Shown here: positions 42,901 through 53,475 of the stretch, one piece after another
Position numbering within the stretch: the first letter of the stretch is position 1
Layout: the number at the start of each line of letters is the position of its first letter
From: Brugia malayi
Taxonomy: Eukaryota; Nematoda; Chromadorea; Rhabditida; Onchocercidae
Assembly: GCF_000002995.4 (NCBI RefSeq)
Contig: NW_025062476.1
Span: forward strand, 12,358,501 to 12,422,500
Length of the DNA stretch: 64,000 nt
Direction of reading: 5' to 3'
The notes under the pieces: generated by a model
Seen by the model: only the letters and a program-made list of their open reading frames with translations
Database searches by the model: none
Told to the model about the DNA's origin: nothing
Made by a program: the position numbers and the translations under genes

Positions 42901-44717
42901 CTATAGCGGTCAGATTTGTCGCTACGATGGTTGTTTTTATGGGACAATGTCATATAGCTTTGGTAATGTCATATTTAACAAATTTTAAACATTTCAAATT
43001 ATTTATCCATAAATTTGTTAATCATTTTTCATTTGCATAGCAATAAATAATTAAATATACTAAATATTTTCAAATTTCATTTATTACTATTATTATTATT
43101 CGTACTGTTATTATTATTAATATTATTATTATTAATATTAATATTATAATATTATTGTTTTTATTACTATTGTTGTTATTATTATTGTTTTATTACTTTT
43201 GTTATTATTATTTTTATCATCATTATTACTGTCATTACCACTATCATTGTTATTCTTGTTATTGTCATTATTGCTAATATTATTATTATTATTAGTATTA
43301 CTGTTGTTATTATTATTACTATTACTATTGTTATTATTACTTTTATTATTATTATTATGATTATTACTATTACTAATATTACTATTACTGTTACTATTGT
43401 AACATTTTATTTAATATTTAAATTAGTAGTTTAGAATTCTTCATTACAAAAAAAAAAAAATCAGTAAAATTTACTTAAGTAAGAATTAGAGAATAATTCT
43501 AGGTACACAAACATGCAGCTTAACGGAGAATTGTCCAAGTGGTCAAATATGCGTTAATGGTTTCTGCTTGCCAAGTAATACTGCACAAATTGGAAGTCGT
43601 AATCAACCAATGCTTATATGTATAAAACATTTAAATTATTGTTAAATATTAAAAATAAAATAGTAAAAGTATTTTAAATAATTTTTTTTTAAAAAAAAAA
43701 TAAGAAAAAAAATAATTTCAAAAATAAATTTTAACATTTTTAATCTTTAAAATTATTGGTAAAATAAGCTGCAAGAGAAAAAACGAGAGAATAATGAAAA
43801 AAAAAAAAAATTAAATGTTTCTCGACATTTTCTCGACAACTAAATTAATATGAATTTAAAAAATATATTTAAGTATAATTTCAATCTTTTTTTTTCTTTT
43901 CCCTTTTTTTTAAAAAAAAATTTTAGCTTGTTCAACTGGAGCAATTTGTCCTGTTGGTTATTACTGCATTAATGGATTTTGTGTTCGAAATGCTCTAACA
44001 TCAACTTTTGGTTAAATTTTTAATATTTTCAAATTTCTTCTTCTGCTTTTTAATTAGTTATAGATTTTAGTATTAATAATTAAATGTGCTTTTTAATTAG
44101 TAATACACACTATTTTAAGAAAGTAACAAGTAAAATTGAAATGAAATTAAAATTTTTCGTAATGAAATTAATTTTACAATCAAATTAGTATTATGTATGA
44201 TTTTCTTTCAACACTTAAAAAAAAAAAAAATCTTTTCTAATATCAATCATTAAAATATTTCCATTCATTTTGAAATGATTACTTTTTTAATGAACAATAT
44301 ATAAAACTATAATTTGTGATGTATATGTTTATCTCTTAATTTTATTACTATGAATACAATCAATTGAATTATTAATTTTATTTTACCAAAAAAAAAAAAA
44401 AAAAAAAAAACAAACAACAAATAATAGGAAAATAATTAATAATAAATAACTTATAATAATAATAATAAAAAAAGAAAAAATCTGTAACATAAAAATTTTT
44501 TTTATATTTTGCAAAGTTTTCTTCTTTTTTCTGTCATTTGTAACGTTATAATTTGTAAAATTGTGCATTTTTTAAATATGTTTAATTAAGCTTAAAATTT
44601 TTTTAAACTAAATTATAATTCAATTTTAAATTTATAGCATGTTCACATGGTATGTGTCCATCAGGAATGACATGCTATATGGGACGATGTACCAGTTCCA
44701 GTTTTCTTGGAAGATAA
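39923..44717 (+). CDS. Predicted secreted cysteine-module protein, 7 exons
   Basis: Exons 39923-39963, 41563-41687, 42097-42252, 42879-42962, 43503-43598, 43927-44010, 44638-44717 join to 221 residues. The start [20 protein letters not shown] reads as a signal peptide split by the first intron. After it come repeats of a small cysteine module of the form C-x(4-5)-C-P/Y-x-G-x-x-C-x-x-G-x-[51 protein letters not shown] and [13 protein letters not shown]. The last four each fill one exon, and all introns after the first are phase 1. Exon 42097-42252 is instead a cysteine-poor, N/P/T-rich linker. The spacing resembles nematode EB or CC-type cysteine modules; I cannot name the family firmly. Function is unknown, with an extracellular or cuticle-associated role inferred. 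AATAAA at 44847 follows the stop. It converges on the collagen gene with a 191-bp gap. Confidence 0.78.
43080..43405. repeat. Degenerate ATT/GTT trinucleotide tract in an intron
   Basis: Mixed ATT, ACT, GTT and GTC triplets fill the intron between exons 42879-42962 and 43503-43598, like the intronic tract at 580-905. Confidence 0.85.
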
Positions 44718-44908
44718 TTTAGCAGCATATCAGGATGATCCGGTATATCAGTATATCAATTCAAAGACTATCATTATCAATCACAAAGATCAAAGAATTT
44801 CACATCAATTTTATAATTCATAAATAATTAAATTTAATATTTCATTAATAAAATTACATGTTAAATTATTATTCATATACATATATATGTTTATGTTTAA
44901 AAAATGAA
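44718..44908. other. Convergent 3' intergenic gap
   Basis: 191 bp separate the stop codons of the cysteine-module gene (+) and the collagen (-). The + strand AATAAA at 44847-44852 lies in this gap, so the two transcripts probably have adjoining or overlapping 3' ends. Confidence 0.6.
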
Positions 44909-47280
44909 TTATTTCAAAATCCACAAATATTCTCGATCATTTTGCTCTGGAACTGAACTTGGATAAGAATTTTCAGCAGTTTGTAAAATTTCCACAGATG
45001 GAATATTTAATTGTGTCGATGATATCAATGGTTTTTGTGTGTATGTTTTAGATGAAACAACTGGAATCAATCCTTAAATGAAAAAAATAAACAAATAAAA
45101 AAGTTCAAAGTTCAAATAATGAACATTTTATTCTGAAAGTAAAATTTGTTGTTAAATATTTCTTTTTTTTTTTCAAAAAAATAAATTAAAGTTGCATTCT
45201 GAAATGATTTATACAATGACAAACCTGGACAATGTGAACAACTGCCAGGAAATCCAGGTTCACCTGGTACACCTGGTGGACCTGGTAGTCCAGGATCTCC
45301 TGGAGGTCCTCTTTCTCCGCCTGAACCTCGTACACCTTGATTCCCTGGTTGACCTGCTTTTCCATCATGTCCTAAGAAATTAACTTTAGATAGAATATCA
45401 TAAACTTTAGTATAATATGGTCGGTCAGTTGAGAAAAGATCACTTGAATAGTTTATAAATATAATACTGAAAATAAAATTGAAAATCTTTTTTTTTTTTG
45501 TTACCTTTACCACCGGGTGCTCCTCGTGGACCGATACGTCCTGGTGGACCTGTTGGACCAGGTGGTGCTCCATTTAATACTCTACCTCGATCACCCTCTG
45601 GTCCTTTCGGTCCTGGAGGTCCTGGTTCCCCACGAAGTCCTGGTGGTCCTCGTGGTCCAGGTCGATTTGGCTCTCCAGGTTTTCCTGCTTTTCCAGGTGG
45701 TCCAGGTTTGCCACGTTCTCCTTTTGGACCCGGGAAACCAGGTGGTCCTGGTGCACCTGGTGGACACTGAAATTTTATCTTGCACTAATGAAGTTGTAAA
45801 ATTTATGAAAATAAAAACAAAAAATTACTTCGAAATTTTCCATTAAAATATTCTTATATTGAATTTATTTAATAAAAATATTAACATTGTTATTAATTTG
45901 AGTGAATTAAATCAAAGTGTCACATTTTTTTGTAAAATAAAATTTAATTGACTTTTTGACAACTATTTGTGCCTGGTGGTGGAGCAGGAAGGTATACACC
46001 GTTACGTCCATTACTACCATCTTTACCTGGTTCACCGTTTTTTCCTGCAATATTAATTAAATACTCAAATACTAACACACATTAAATTTAATTTTATCAT
46101 CTCAATCTAAATTAATGAAAAAAAAATTTTTTTTAAAAAAGATATTTTACTTTTTTTAAAACTTTAATAATATTTTTGCTAATTAATTTAAATCAAATAT
46201 AAATTTTTGACATATCAGTATACTTAAAAATTTAATGTTCATTATTAACGATTATTATTATTAAACCATGAAAAGAAGAGAATACATATTTTGTGGTAAT
46301 TACCTGGTATACCATCTTTTCCAGGTGATCCTCGAGGTCCTGGCAATCCTTGTGAACAAGCACAACATGCATCATTTATAAAAGTACTAGGTAAATTGAA
46401 ATTGTTAGAACGAGATTTTCGAATTTTATTACCAACCAAAGCTATTTGCTTCCAAATATCACCTGATTGAGCCTTTAAATAATTTATGAATAAATTAATA
46501 ATTTTGTATGTGATTTTAATTAAAAGAGTAATTTTTGTATAAGATTTTAATTTTAGAAAAAAAAAAAAAAGAGTATAAAATATTGAAATTATCTAATTTT
46601 ATTCATTTAATCTTGAAGTGTTATTTTCTTTTTACCGAATGAGAAAAAATTTATAAAATATTCCATTTCTTCGATGAAGTATTTTTAATTATTATTATAA
46701 TTTCATATTCCTATTATTATTTCATTTCTGCCTTTTTTTTTTAAAATCAATTTCTCTTTTAATTAATATGAATTTTTTTTTTTTTTGTTTATCATTTCAT
46801 AAACAAATATTTACAGTTTTTGTTTTCTTTTTAATTCTTACTAAAATTTCATAGATAGTAGTTTTTAAGAAATTTTGTTATTTTTCAAAATCTAACAGTA
46901 CTTCAAATTCCGGATTACTTAAATTTTATTTAAGCTTTCTTTTTTTTTTTTTTTTTTTATAGTACATAAAAGAATAATTTATTGTAAAATTTTGAGTAAA
47001 AAAAAAAATAATTTTTCAAACTGAATTAAATATATTTTATTCATAATTATTATTAAATCGATTATTCTAATTTTTTAATTAATTAAATAAAAAGGAATAT
47101 TACAAATATAAATTTTAATATTATACATACCTTGCATAATTCAACCTGTGAAAGTAGTGTTGATATTACTTCTTGGCTACGAAAATGCATTAATGGTAAT
47201 AAAATTACAACACTTAAAATGCATATTGTTGAACATCCGGTTGCTATTACGGTTGCTTTCCGTGTTGCCAGTATACTCAT
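44909..47280 (-). CDS. Nematode cuticle collagen, 6 exons
   Basis: Structural protein of the worm cuticle. Minus-strand exons 47280-47131, 46472-46304, 46044-45953, 45766-45505, 45371-45225, 45072-44909 join to 327 residues. Order: a non-repetitive N-terminal domain with a hydrophobic signal-anchor ([20 protein letters not shown], residues ~11-30); a helical stretch ending [17 protein letters not shown]; a basic RKSR site (R-x-x-R, a likely subtilisin-type processing site); cysteine cluster CCAC; a first Gly-X-Y block; the linker [20 protein letters not shown]; two longer Gly-X-Y blocks broken at PNRPG and [15 protein letters not shown]; and an unusually long non-collagenous tail of about 55 residues ending EYLWILK. 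The triplet regions would form trimers crosslinked through the flanking cysteines. Five introns is more than I associate with typical Caenorhabditis cuticle collagens. Exact orthologue not assigned. Confidence 0.92.
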
Positions 47281-48948
47281 CCGTATGTAATAATTAAATT
47301 AAATATTTATACAAATTCAACAATTAGAAAATTTAATAAATTTACAAATTTTATTTTTATAACAGTTACTAATAAATGAAATAAAAATTTTCATTTTATT
47401 GTAATAAATAATAAATGACAAAAGTAAATAAAATGGATTTTTTTAAAAAAAAATTTTTTTTGAATTAATATTGAACATAAGAAATTATTGCAATTAATTG
47501 CCAATTAATTTAATAATTATTTTATATTTTTTAAAAGAAATTATTGCGATTAATTAATTGCTATATAATTTAGTAATTATTTTATATTTTCTAATTTGAT
47601 TAATTTTTGGTCATTGTGCAATTAAAATTAAAATAAAATTAAGAAATTAAAATTTGCAAAATATTTCTGCATTTTCTTACTATTAATTCCTAAAAAGTAT
47701 TTAACTCTAAAAAGTAAAGTAAACTGTTTAATTAATCGAAATTTACGATATTATATGATTGAATGAGTGAACACTTTTAAAAATATTTAACAATAAACAC
47801 TAAATGTTATCTTTTGCTTTTTTCATATTTTTGAAATAACAAAAATTTGAAAATTTTATTTTTATTTTAATTTTTTTTTTTTTTTTTTGCAATATTTCAA
47901 TGAACTAAAAGATTATTAGAATATCAATAAGATAGAATTATGTAAATAGTTACAGCAAATTATTCATTATTTTATTAATTACATTATTCTTATTAATTTA
48001 TTTTATATTAATTTAATTAATTTCAAAAAAAAAAAAACTGAAAAAATGAAGTAAAATAAAGAGAAATAAATGGGAACGATTGGAAATGTTTAGAAGTAAT
48101 TTTAATTTCAATTAGAAATATATAGGATAGAAAGAAAGAAAACGAAAAATGATGTCAATAACCTTTTATTTGCTCCGTTAAAATCACATTTCTATTTCAC
48201 ATTTATTAGATTTTCTTTTTATTTTTTTTTATTTTTTGATTAAATAAAATTTTTTTATAACAAACAAAATTAATTTCATTAATTTGTAATATTTTTTAGT
48301 GTTAATTCTCATTTCAATCAATGTAATGAATTTTCAATCCAATAAATATAAAATATTCCTTTTTTCAATCATTTCATAGTACAATCTTTTTAATAAAAAT
48401 CATAATTTGCATATTTTTGAATGCTCTAAATTTTTACGTATATTAAAGAAAAATGTAAAATAAATCAAAAAAAAAAGAAACAAAAATTATAGCTAATATT
48501 AATCAGAAATTATTTGAAAATGCAATGTTATATTTAATTATGACGCAGTTTAAAATATCAGTCTTTGAATTCCAATTTTAGACAATTAATTATTCAATTA
48601 ATTCATTTACATCTATCATCCATTAATTAAATTATTGATAAAATCATTAACAAAATGATTACTTAAAAAAATATCACTAATTTGGAGGATGAATAATGAT
48701 ATAACAATAATAAATAATAGCAATTAGTTAGTTTTAATTATGATGCATCGATAGAATAAGCAAAATTATCCTATCAAATAATCAATAATTAAATATCCAT
48801 AAACAAATAATTAAAATTAAGCAAAAAAAAAAAATAATAATTATTATTTGTTAATAATTAATTTACTACATTCAAATAATTGTAATAATTACTAAACATT
48901 CTTTATTAAGAAATAAACAGAGCAATTTTCAACTTTTAATTAAAACTA

Positions 48949-50231
48949 TTATACTGCATCAGCTTGAAAGTATGCACAATTTTTTTGAAGTATATTAGAA
49001 ATAAGCACCACCGTTGGTAATTGTTCATTAGATAAATTTTCAAAACGTTGAAAATTTCGTTCATACTCATTCGATGTAATAATTTCATCTTTGAACAATT
49101 TTTTCATGACCTAAATTAAGTTTTTTTTTTTGTTTAAAAAAAACTGCAAACATGAATTTTGATATTTAAAAATTAAAATGATAAAATTTTAGGACAAATA
49201 TTGGTGGTGATAATGAATGATAGTGATTAATTACATTTGCTTATTCGATAAGATGAAAGATAAAAGTATTAAAAATTATTTTGAGCAAAAATAATAGTAA
49301 TTAAAAAATAATAATAATAATAGGTAATTACTTTTATAAAAATCCTAATAAATTTTTAATTTACGACAAATATTTTCATTTTATAATTAATAAATAGTTA
49401 AAGTTTAAAAAATTTACATACATTTTTGATTAAATCTCTGCTTATTACTAATTGTCCAACTGCAATAATTAAATGATTTGCAAAATTCTTTGGATTACTA
49501 TCCATTTGATCACGATTCTCTGCTAACCAATCAAATGCTTCCTTGAAAAATAAAAAAAAGAAGAAAGAAATTCCATAACATTAAAATTATTTTTCCAAAA
49601 GTGTCTTTAATTCATAATCTATAATTTAATTCAACATTGATAAATAATTTTTCAGTAAGCATTAATGAAAAAATTTTGAAAATTTTCTTTCAGTATTATA
49701 AAAAAAAAAAATAATTTTGACTGTTATCATAACCAATAATAACAATTTAAATTAGTTAAATATCAAAATATGCAGTTTGGATTGCTACCACAACTAGTAA
49801 TAATAATAAAAATACTAATAATCAATAATAATAATAGTAATAATAATAATAATGATAATAATAATAATTAATAACAATAAATTAATAATAATAATTATTA
49901 ATAATAATAACAACGATAATAATAATAATAACAAGAACAAAAATAATAATAATTTAAATCAACAAAGTATCAAAATACACATATTTTATATTTTTTGAAT
50001 TTACAAGAATTAGAATAAATTTTCCAGAATTAACTTTTTCTTAAATTTATATCATAGATAATTATAACTATAACATACTCTGTTATCATTATTATTATAA
50101 CTATAACATACTCTATTTCGCTGCTGAATATTATTACGTTCCATTATTGAACCAATTCGAAGAATTTCATTAATATTTACCTTTGCTTTCCTATTTTTTA
50201 ATTTAGATTTAACCATCTCACTGATAATTAC
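48949..50231 (-). CDS. Unidentified small helical protein, minus strand, 5' end uncertain
   Basis: Three exons join in phase 0: 50231-50181 (VIISEMVKSKLKNRKAK), 49541-49422 (starts EAFDWLAENRDQMDSN) and 49110-48949 (starts VMKKLFKDEIITSN, ends CAYFQADAV, TAA). All have good acceptors and GTAAAT or GTATGT donors. The 110 residues are predicted mostly helical, with no signal peptide, membrane helix or cysteine motif. I do not recognise the family. No start codon belongs clearly to these exons. A phase-compatible candidate first exon is 52104-52036 (MQNITAMSKHSFQNL...), which would give about 133 residues, but its donor (AATGTGTTA) is poor. If right, the gene is divergent from chmp-7 with the 33-bp minisatellite between them. 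Confidence 0.6.
49795..49965. repeat. Degenerate AAT tract in an intron of the minus-strand gene
   Basis: AAT triplets with GAT and AAC interruptions, within the intron between 49541 and 50181. Confidence 0.8.
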
Positions 50232-50509
50232 CTAAAATTGAAGTTACATTCAAAGTTCAAAAAAGAAAAAAAAAAGAAGAAATAAGAAAATATAAAGATC
50301 ACAAATTTCACTGATAAATTATAATTATAAAATACTCAATTAATTTACTTAACACAACCAATTACAACCGTTTCAATATTAACTAAAACTGGCAATGAAT
50401 AAAATAAAAAATATTTTGGATTTTTTTAAAGTTACAATCAAATTAATTTTGAAAAATTTAACAACAATTTAAAAACTAAAAAATAAGTAAAAAGCAAAAA
50501 ATGCAGTCA

Positions 50510-50530
50510 TAATAATAATAATAATAATAA

Positions 50531-50582
<52 letters not shown>

Positions 50583-50645
50583 TAATAATATAATAATAAT
50601 AATAATAAATAATTAATAATATATAATAATAATTAATAATAATAG
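50510..50645. repeat. (AAT)n microsatellite
   Basis: AAT tract with AAAT and ATAAT slips. The surrounding 50232-52080 contains no gene I can support apart from the candidate first exon at 52036-52104. Confidence 0.9.
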
Positions 50646-52109
50646 TTTAATTCAGATATTGTAGAAGATTTTTTCCTCCAAAACACTAATGATTATACCA
50701 TTTGACATTTATCGAAAATTTTCTCAGACTATTTATGGTAACTCATTAAGTAATTTTATTACTTCTATATTCTTTAAAATAAATAAATTTGCCAATTATT
50801 TCGAAAAAAATTGCAAAAAAAAAAAATGTTTAAAATGTAGAAAATACCATAAAGAATTAATTTGAATTTGAAAAATGAAATTGATATAAGCTAAAAAGTG
50901 CACTAAATTACATGAATTTAAAAGTATTATTTTTTAGCATAATCTTTAGTATAATATTTATTATATTTATTATTTTTTATAATATTTATTATATATCTAT
51001 TATAATATTTGTTAATAAACATTCAATAGATAAAATCATCATAGAGATAGATAAAAAATCATCATAATGATAAATAAAAAAATATCATAACAGTAGATAA
51101 AATCATCATAATAATAGATAAATTAGCTGATAAAAGATTAGGACAAAACTTTGCAAAATAAGCGAAAACTTATTTAAAATTACAAATTATAAAGATTACA
51201 AAATTATAAAACTTAGATTTTGAATTTAGATTATAAAGATATCAATACAAAATAACATACGAATGATAAGTAACACTACTATCTTCTTTTTTCTTTAGAT
51301 TTAAAACTTAAATAGCTTGAATCATATCATACTGATAAAGTATATTCTTATCATATTCTTATCACATATCTTTCAAAGAATTAGTTCAAAATTCATTTTA
51401 CATTAATATTTTGAAATACAATTTTTCCTCAGTTAAATTAGATAAACTGATAAAAATTTGCTATAAAATTTAAAAGAAATATCAGTGTGAACTAATTTGC
51501 TTTAAGATTTTCGTTTTTCTCTCACATTAGCATACATTTTCAAATTATTATTTGATTAATTAATAAAATAAAAATTGAAAATAAATTATGCCAAATTGAT
51601 TTCACGAATATAACAATTACTTATTTTAAAATTTGACAACAAAATGTGTCAAATAGTAAAAGCTAAAAGAATAAATAAATTTAAAAAAGAAAACACTATA
51701 ACAAATTGAGAGATATTAGAGATTGAAAGGAAATAAGAGAATGCGTTAAGAATTTTTACGCAAATGGCATAATAGCTATGACATTTTGATAAATACTTTT
51801 GTTGTAAAAGTAATGGAAGTAAGAAATAATTAATAATTAAGAGATTGGGTAAACTGAATTAATTGTAATTAATATTTGTAATCAATAATCTTAAAAATAA
51901 TTATTTAAGTAAAATTATAAATGTTAAGTTTTTTTTTTTTTTTAATTTTTAAAATGTTTTTCGTACAAACTTAAATTTACACTTATTATTTGCTTATACA
52001 AGTAGTCATTCACTATTGTTTCATTTCTTTAACACATTTTTAATTTGAATACTTTTAATTAAGTTTTGAAAGGAATGTTTGCTCATCGCAGTGATATTTT
52101 GCATACGGT

Positions 52110-52700
52110 ATTTACTACGTTCGTAGTCGTATAATTCGTACGTGTTGATGATCGTTTATACGTAGTAATGATGTTGTATTATTAGCCGCATTCGTAAGTG
52201 TCGATAATGTTATGTTAGCTTCATTCGTACGTGATAATGTTATGTTGTTAGCTTCATTCGTACGTGATAATGTTATGTTGTTAGCTTCATTCGTACGTGA
52301 TAATGTTATGTTGTTAGCTTCATTCGTACGTGATAATGTTATGTTGTTAGCTTCATTCGTACGTGATAATGTTATGTTGTTAGCTTCATTCGTACGTGAT
52401 AATGTTATGTTGTTAGCTTCATTCGTACGTGATAATGTTATGTTGTTAGCTTCATTCGTACGTGATAATGTTATGTTGTTAGCTTCATTCGTACGTGATA
52501 ATGTTATGTTGTTAGCTTCATTCGTACGTGATAATGTTATATTGTCAGCTTCGTCTGTACATGATGATGCTGTGATGTTAGCTTCATTCGTACGTGATGA
52601 TATTTACGATGTTAGCTTCATTCGTACGTGATGATATTTACGATGTTAGCTTCATTCGTACGTGGTGATATTACGATATTAGCTTCATTCGTACATGTGG
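52110..52700. repeat. 33-bp minisatellite with GTACGTGATAATGTTATG core
   Basis: About ten near-identical 33-bp units run from 52214 to 52540, each containing TTAGCTTCATTCGTACGTGA and ATAATGTTATGTTG. Diverged copies flank it: TACGTAGTAATGATG-type upstream from ~52110, and 33-34-bp TACGTGATGATATTTACGAT units downstream to ~52700. Because 33 is divisible by three it gives an open frame on the + strand with an 11-residue repeat (LASFVRDNVML). I see no start context, splice site or flanking coding sequence, so I call it non-coding. It is immediately upstream of chmp-7. Confidence 0.92.
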
Positions 52701-53458
52701 TGTTTCATGTAGGAAATTGATGGGGAATATCTGCAAATATGCAATACAATTTAGAAATTCTAGAAGTGATCTGAAAGAATTTCGAGATAGACGGAACGAG
52801 ACGGTATTAAGTATTGCTTTACATAATTCATTATCGGCGGGTCGAAAAAAAAAAAGCTTGAGAAATATTTTCAAGATTTCGAGAGATTTCGTTATTTGTG
52901 ATTTTGATGACAGTGCAGTTTCTTAAAGTAACGATAATTACTAATGTAATTGTTTCATTAGTTTTACAGTGAATTTATCTAATTGAATTTTATTGCCGTA
53001 CGATGTTACTGTCTCAATGAAGAGATTTTATGATGATTTTGAAAGTATGAAATGAAAGAAAGGGAAATTTTTTGATTAGTCCAAAGCATTAATATTTTGT
53101 ATGCTTAGTAAACATAAATGTTATCTGAGAATTATCTGATATTTTTCTCTTCTTTTTTTGCATATCATTTGACTGTATTTAGTCGTTGTAAAATTGTGAT
53201 GACTCGTAAACGTATGTCTCATTGTTTATTAACTGTAATGTTAATTATTTTTCGTGTCAGAACTGTAATTCATAATTACGCTCAAAAAACATATATATAT
53301 ATATATGTTTGTCGATTTGCTTATTTCTTATAATTCTTTACTTATTATTTGTTGCTATAGAATAGTATTCGTTCGTAGCATAATTTAGAGGAACGATTTA
53401 TCACTAAGCGTTATTGATGGTATTAATCATTTTTTAATGTTTTCATTTGCTTTTCTGC

Positions 53459-53475
53459 AGATACTTCTGAATGTA
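53459..53475 (+). promoter_or_regulatory. Probable trans-splice acceptor and short 5' leader of chmp-7
   Basis: TTTGCTTTTCTGCAG ends at 53460, only 15 nt before the ATG that aligns with the family N-terminus. No upstream coding exon is needed. This is the usual geometry of a spliced-leader acceptor in nematodes; a 5'-UTR intron is the alternative. Confidence 0.5.

Noticed and set aside
45192..45846. Plus-strand frames rich in G, P and V opposite the collagen
   Set aside because: Antisense shadows of the Gly-X-Y codons on the minus strand.
52214..52540. Regular 33-bp repeats resembling a CRISPR array
   Set aside because: The repeats abut directly with no unique spacers, and the context is a nematode genome; it is a minisatellite.
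52212..52631. 139-codon frame of LASFVRDNVML repeats
   Set aside because: The repeat unit length is a multiple of three, which keeps any frame open; no supporting coding context.
53118..53333. Plus-strand 71-codon frame upstream of chmp-7
   Set aside because: AT-driven hydrophobic composition with a TA repeat at its end; chmp-7 aligns fully without it.
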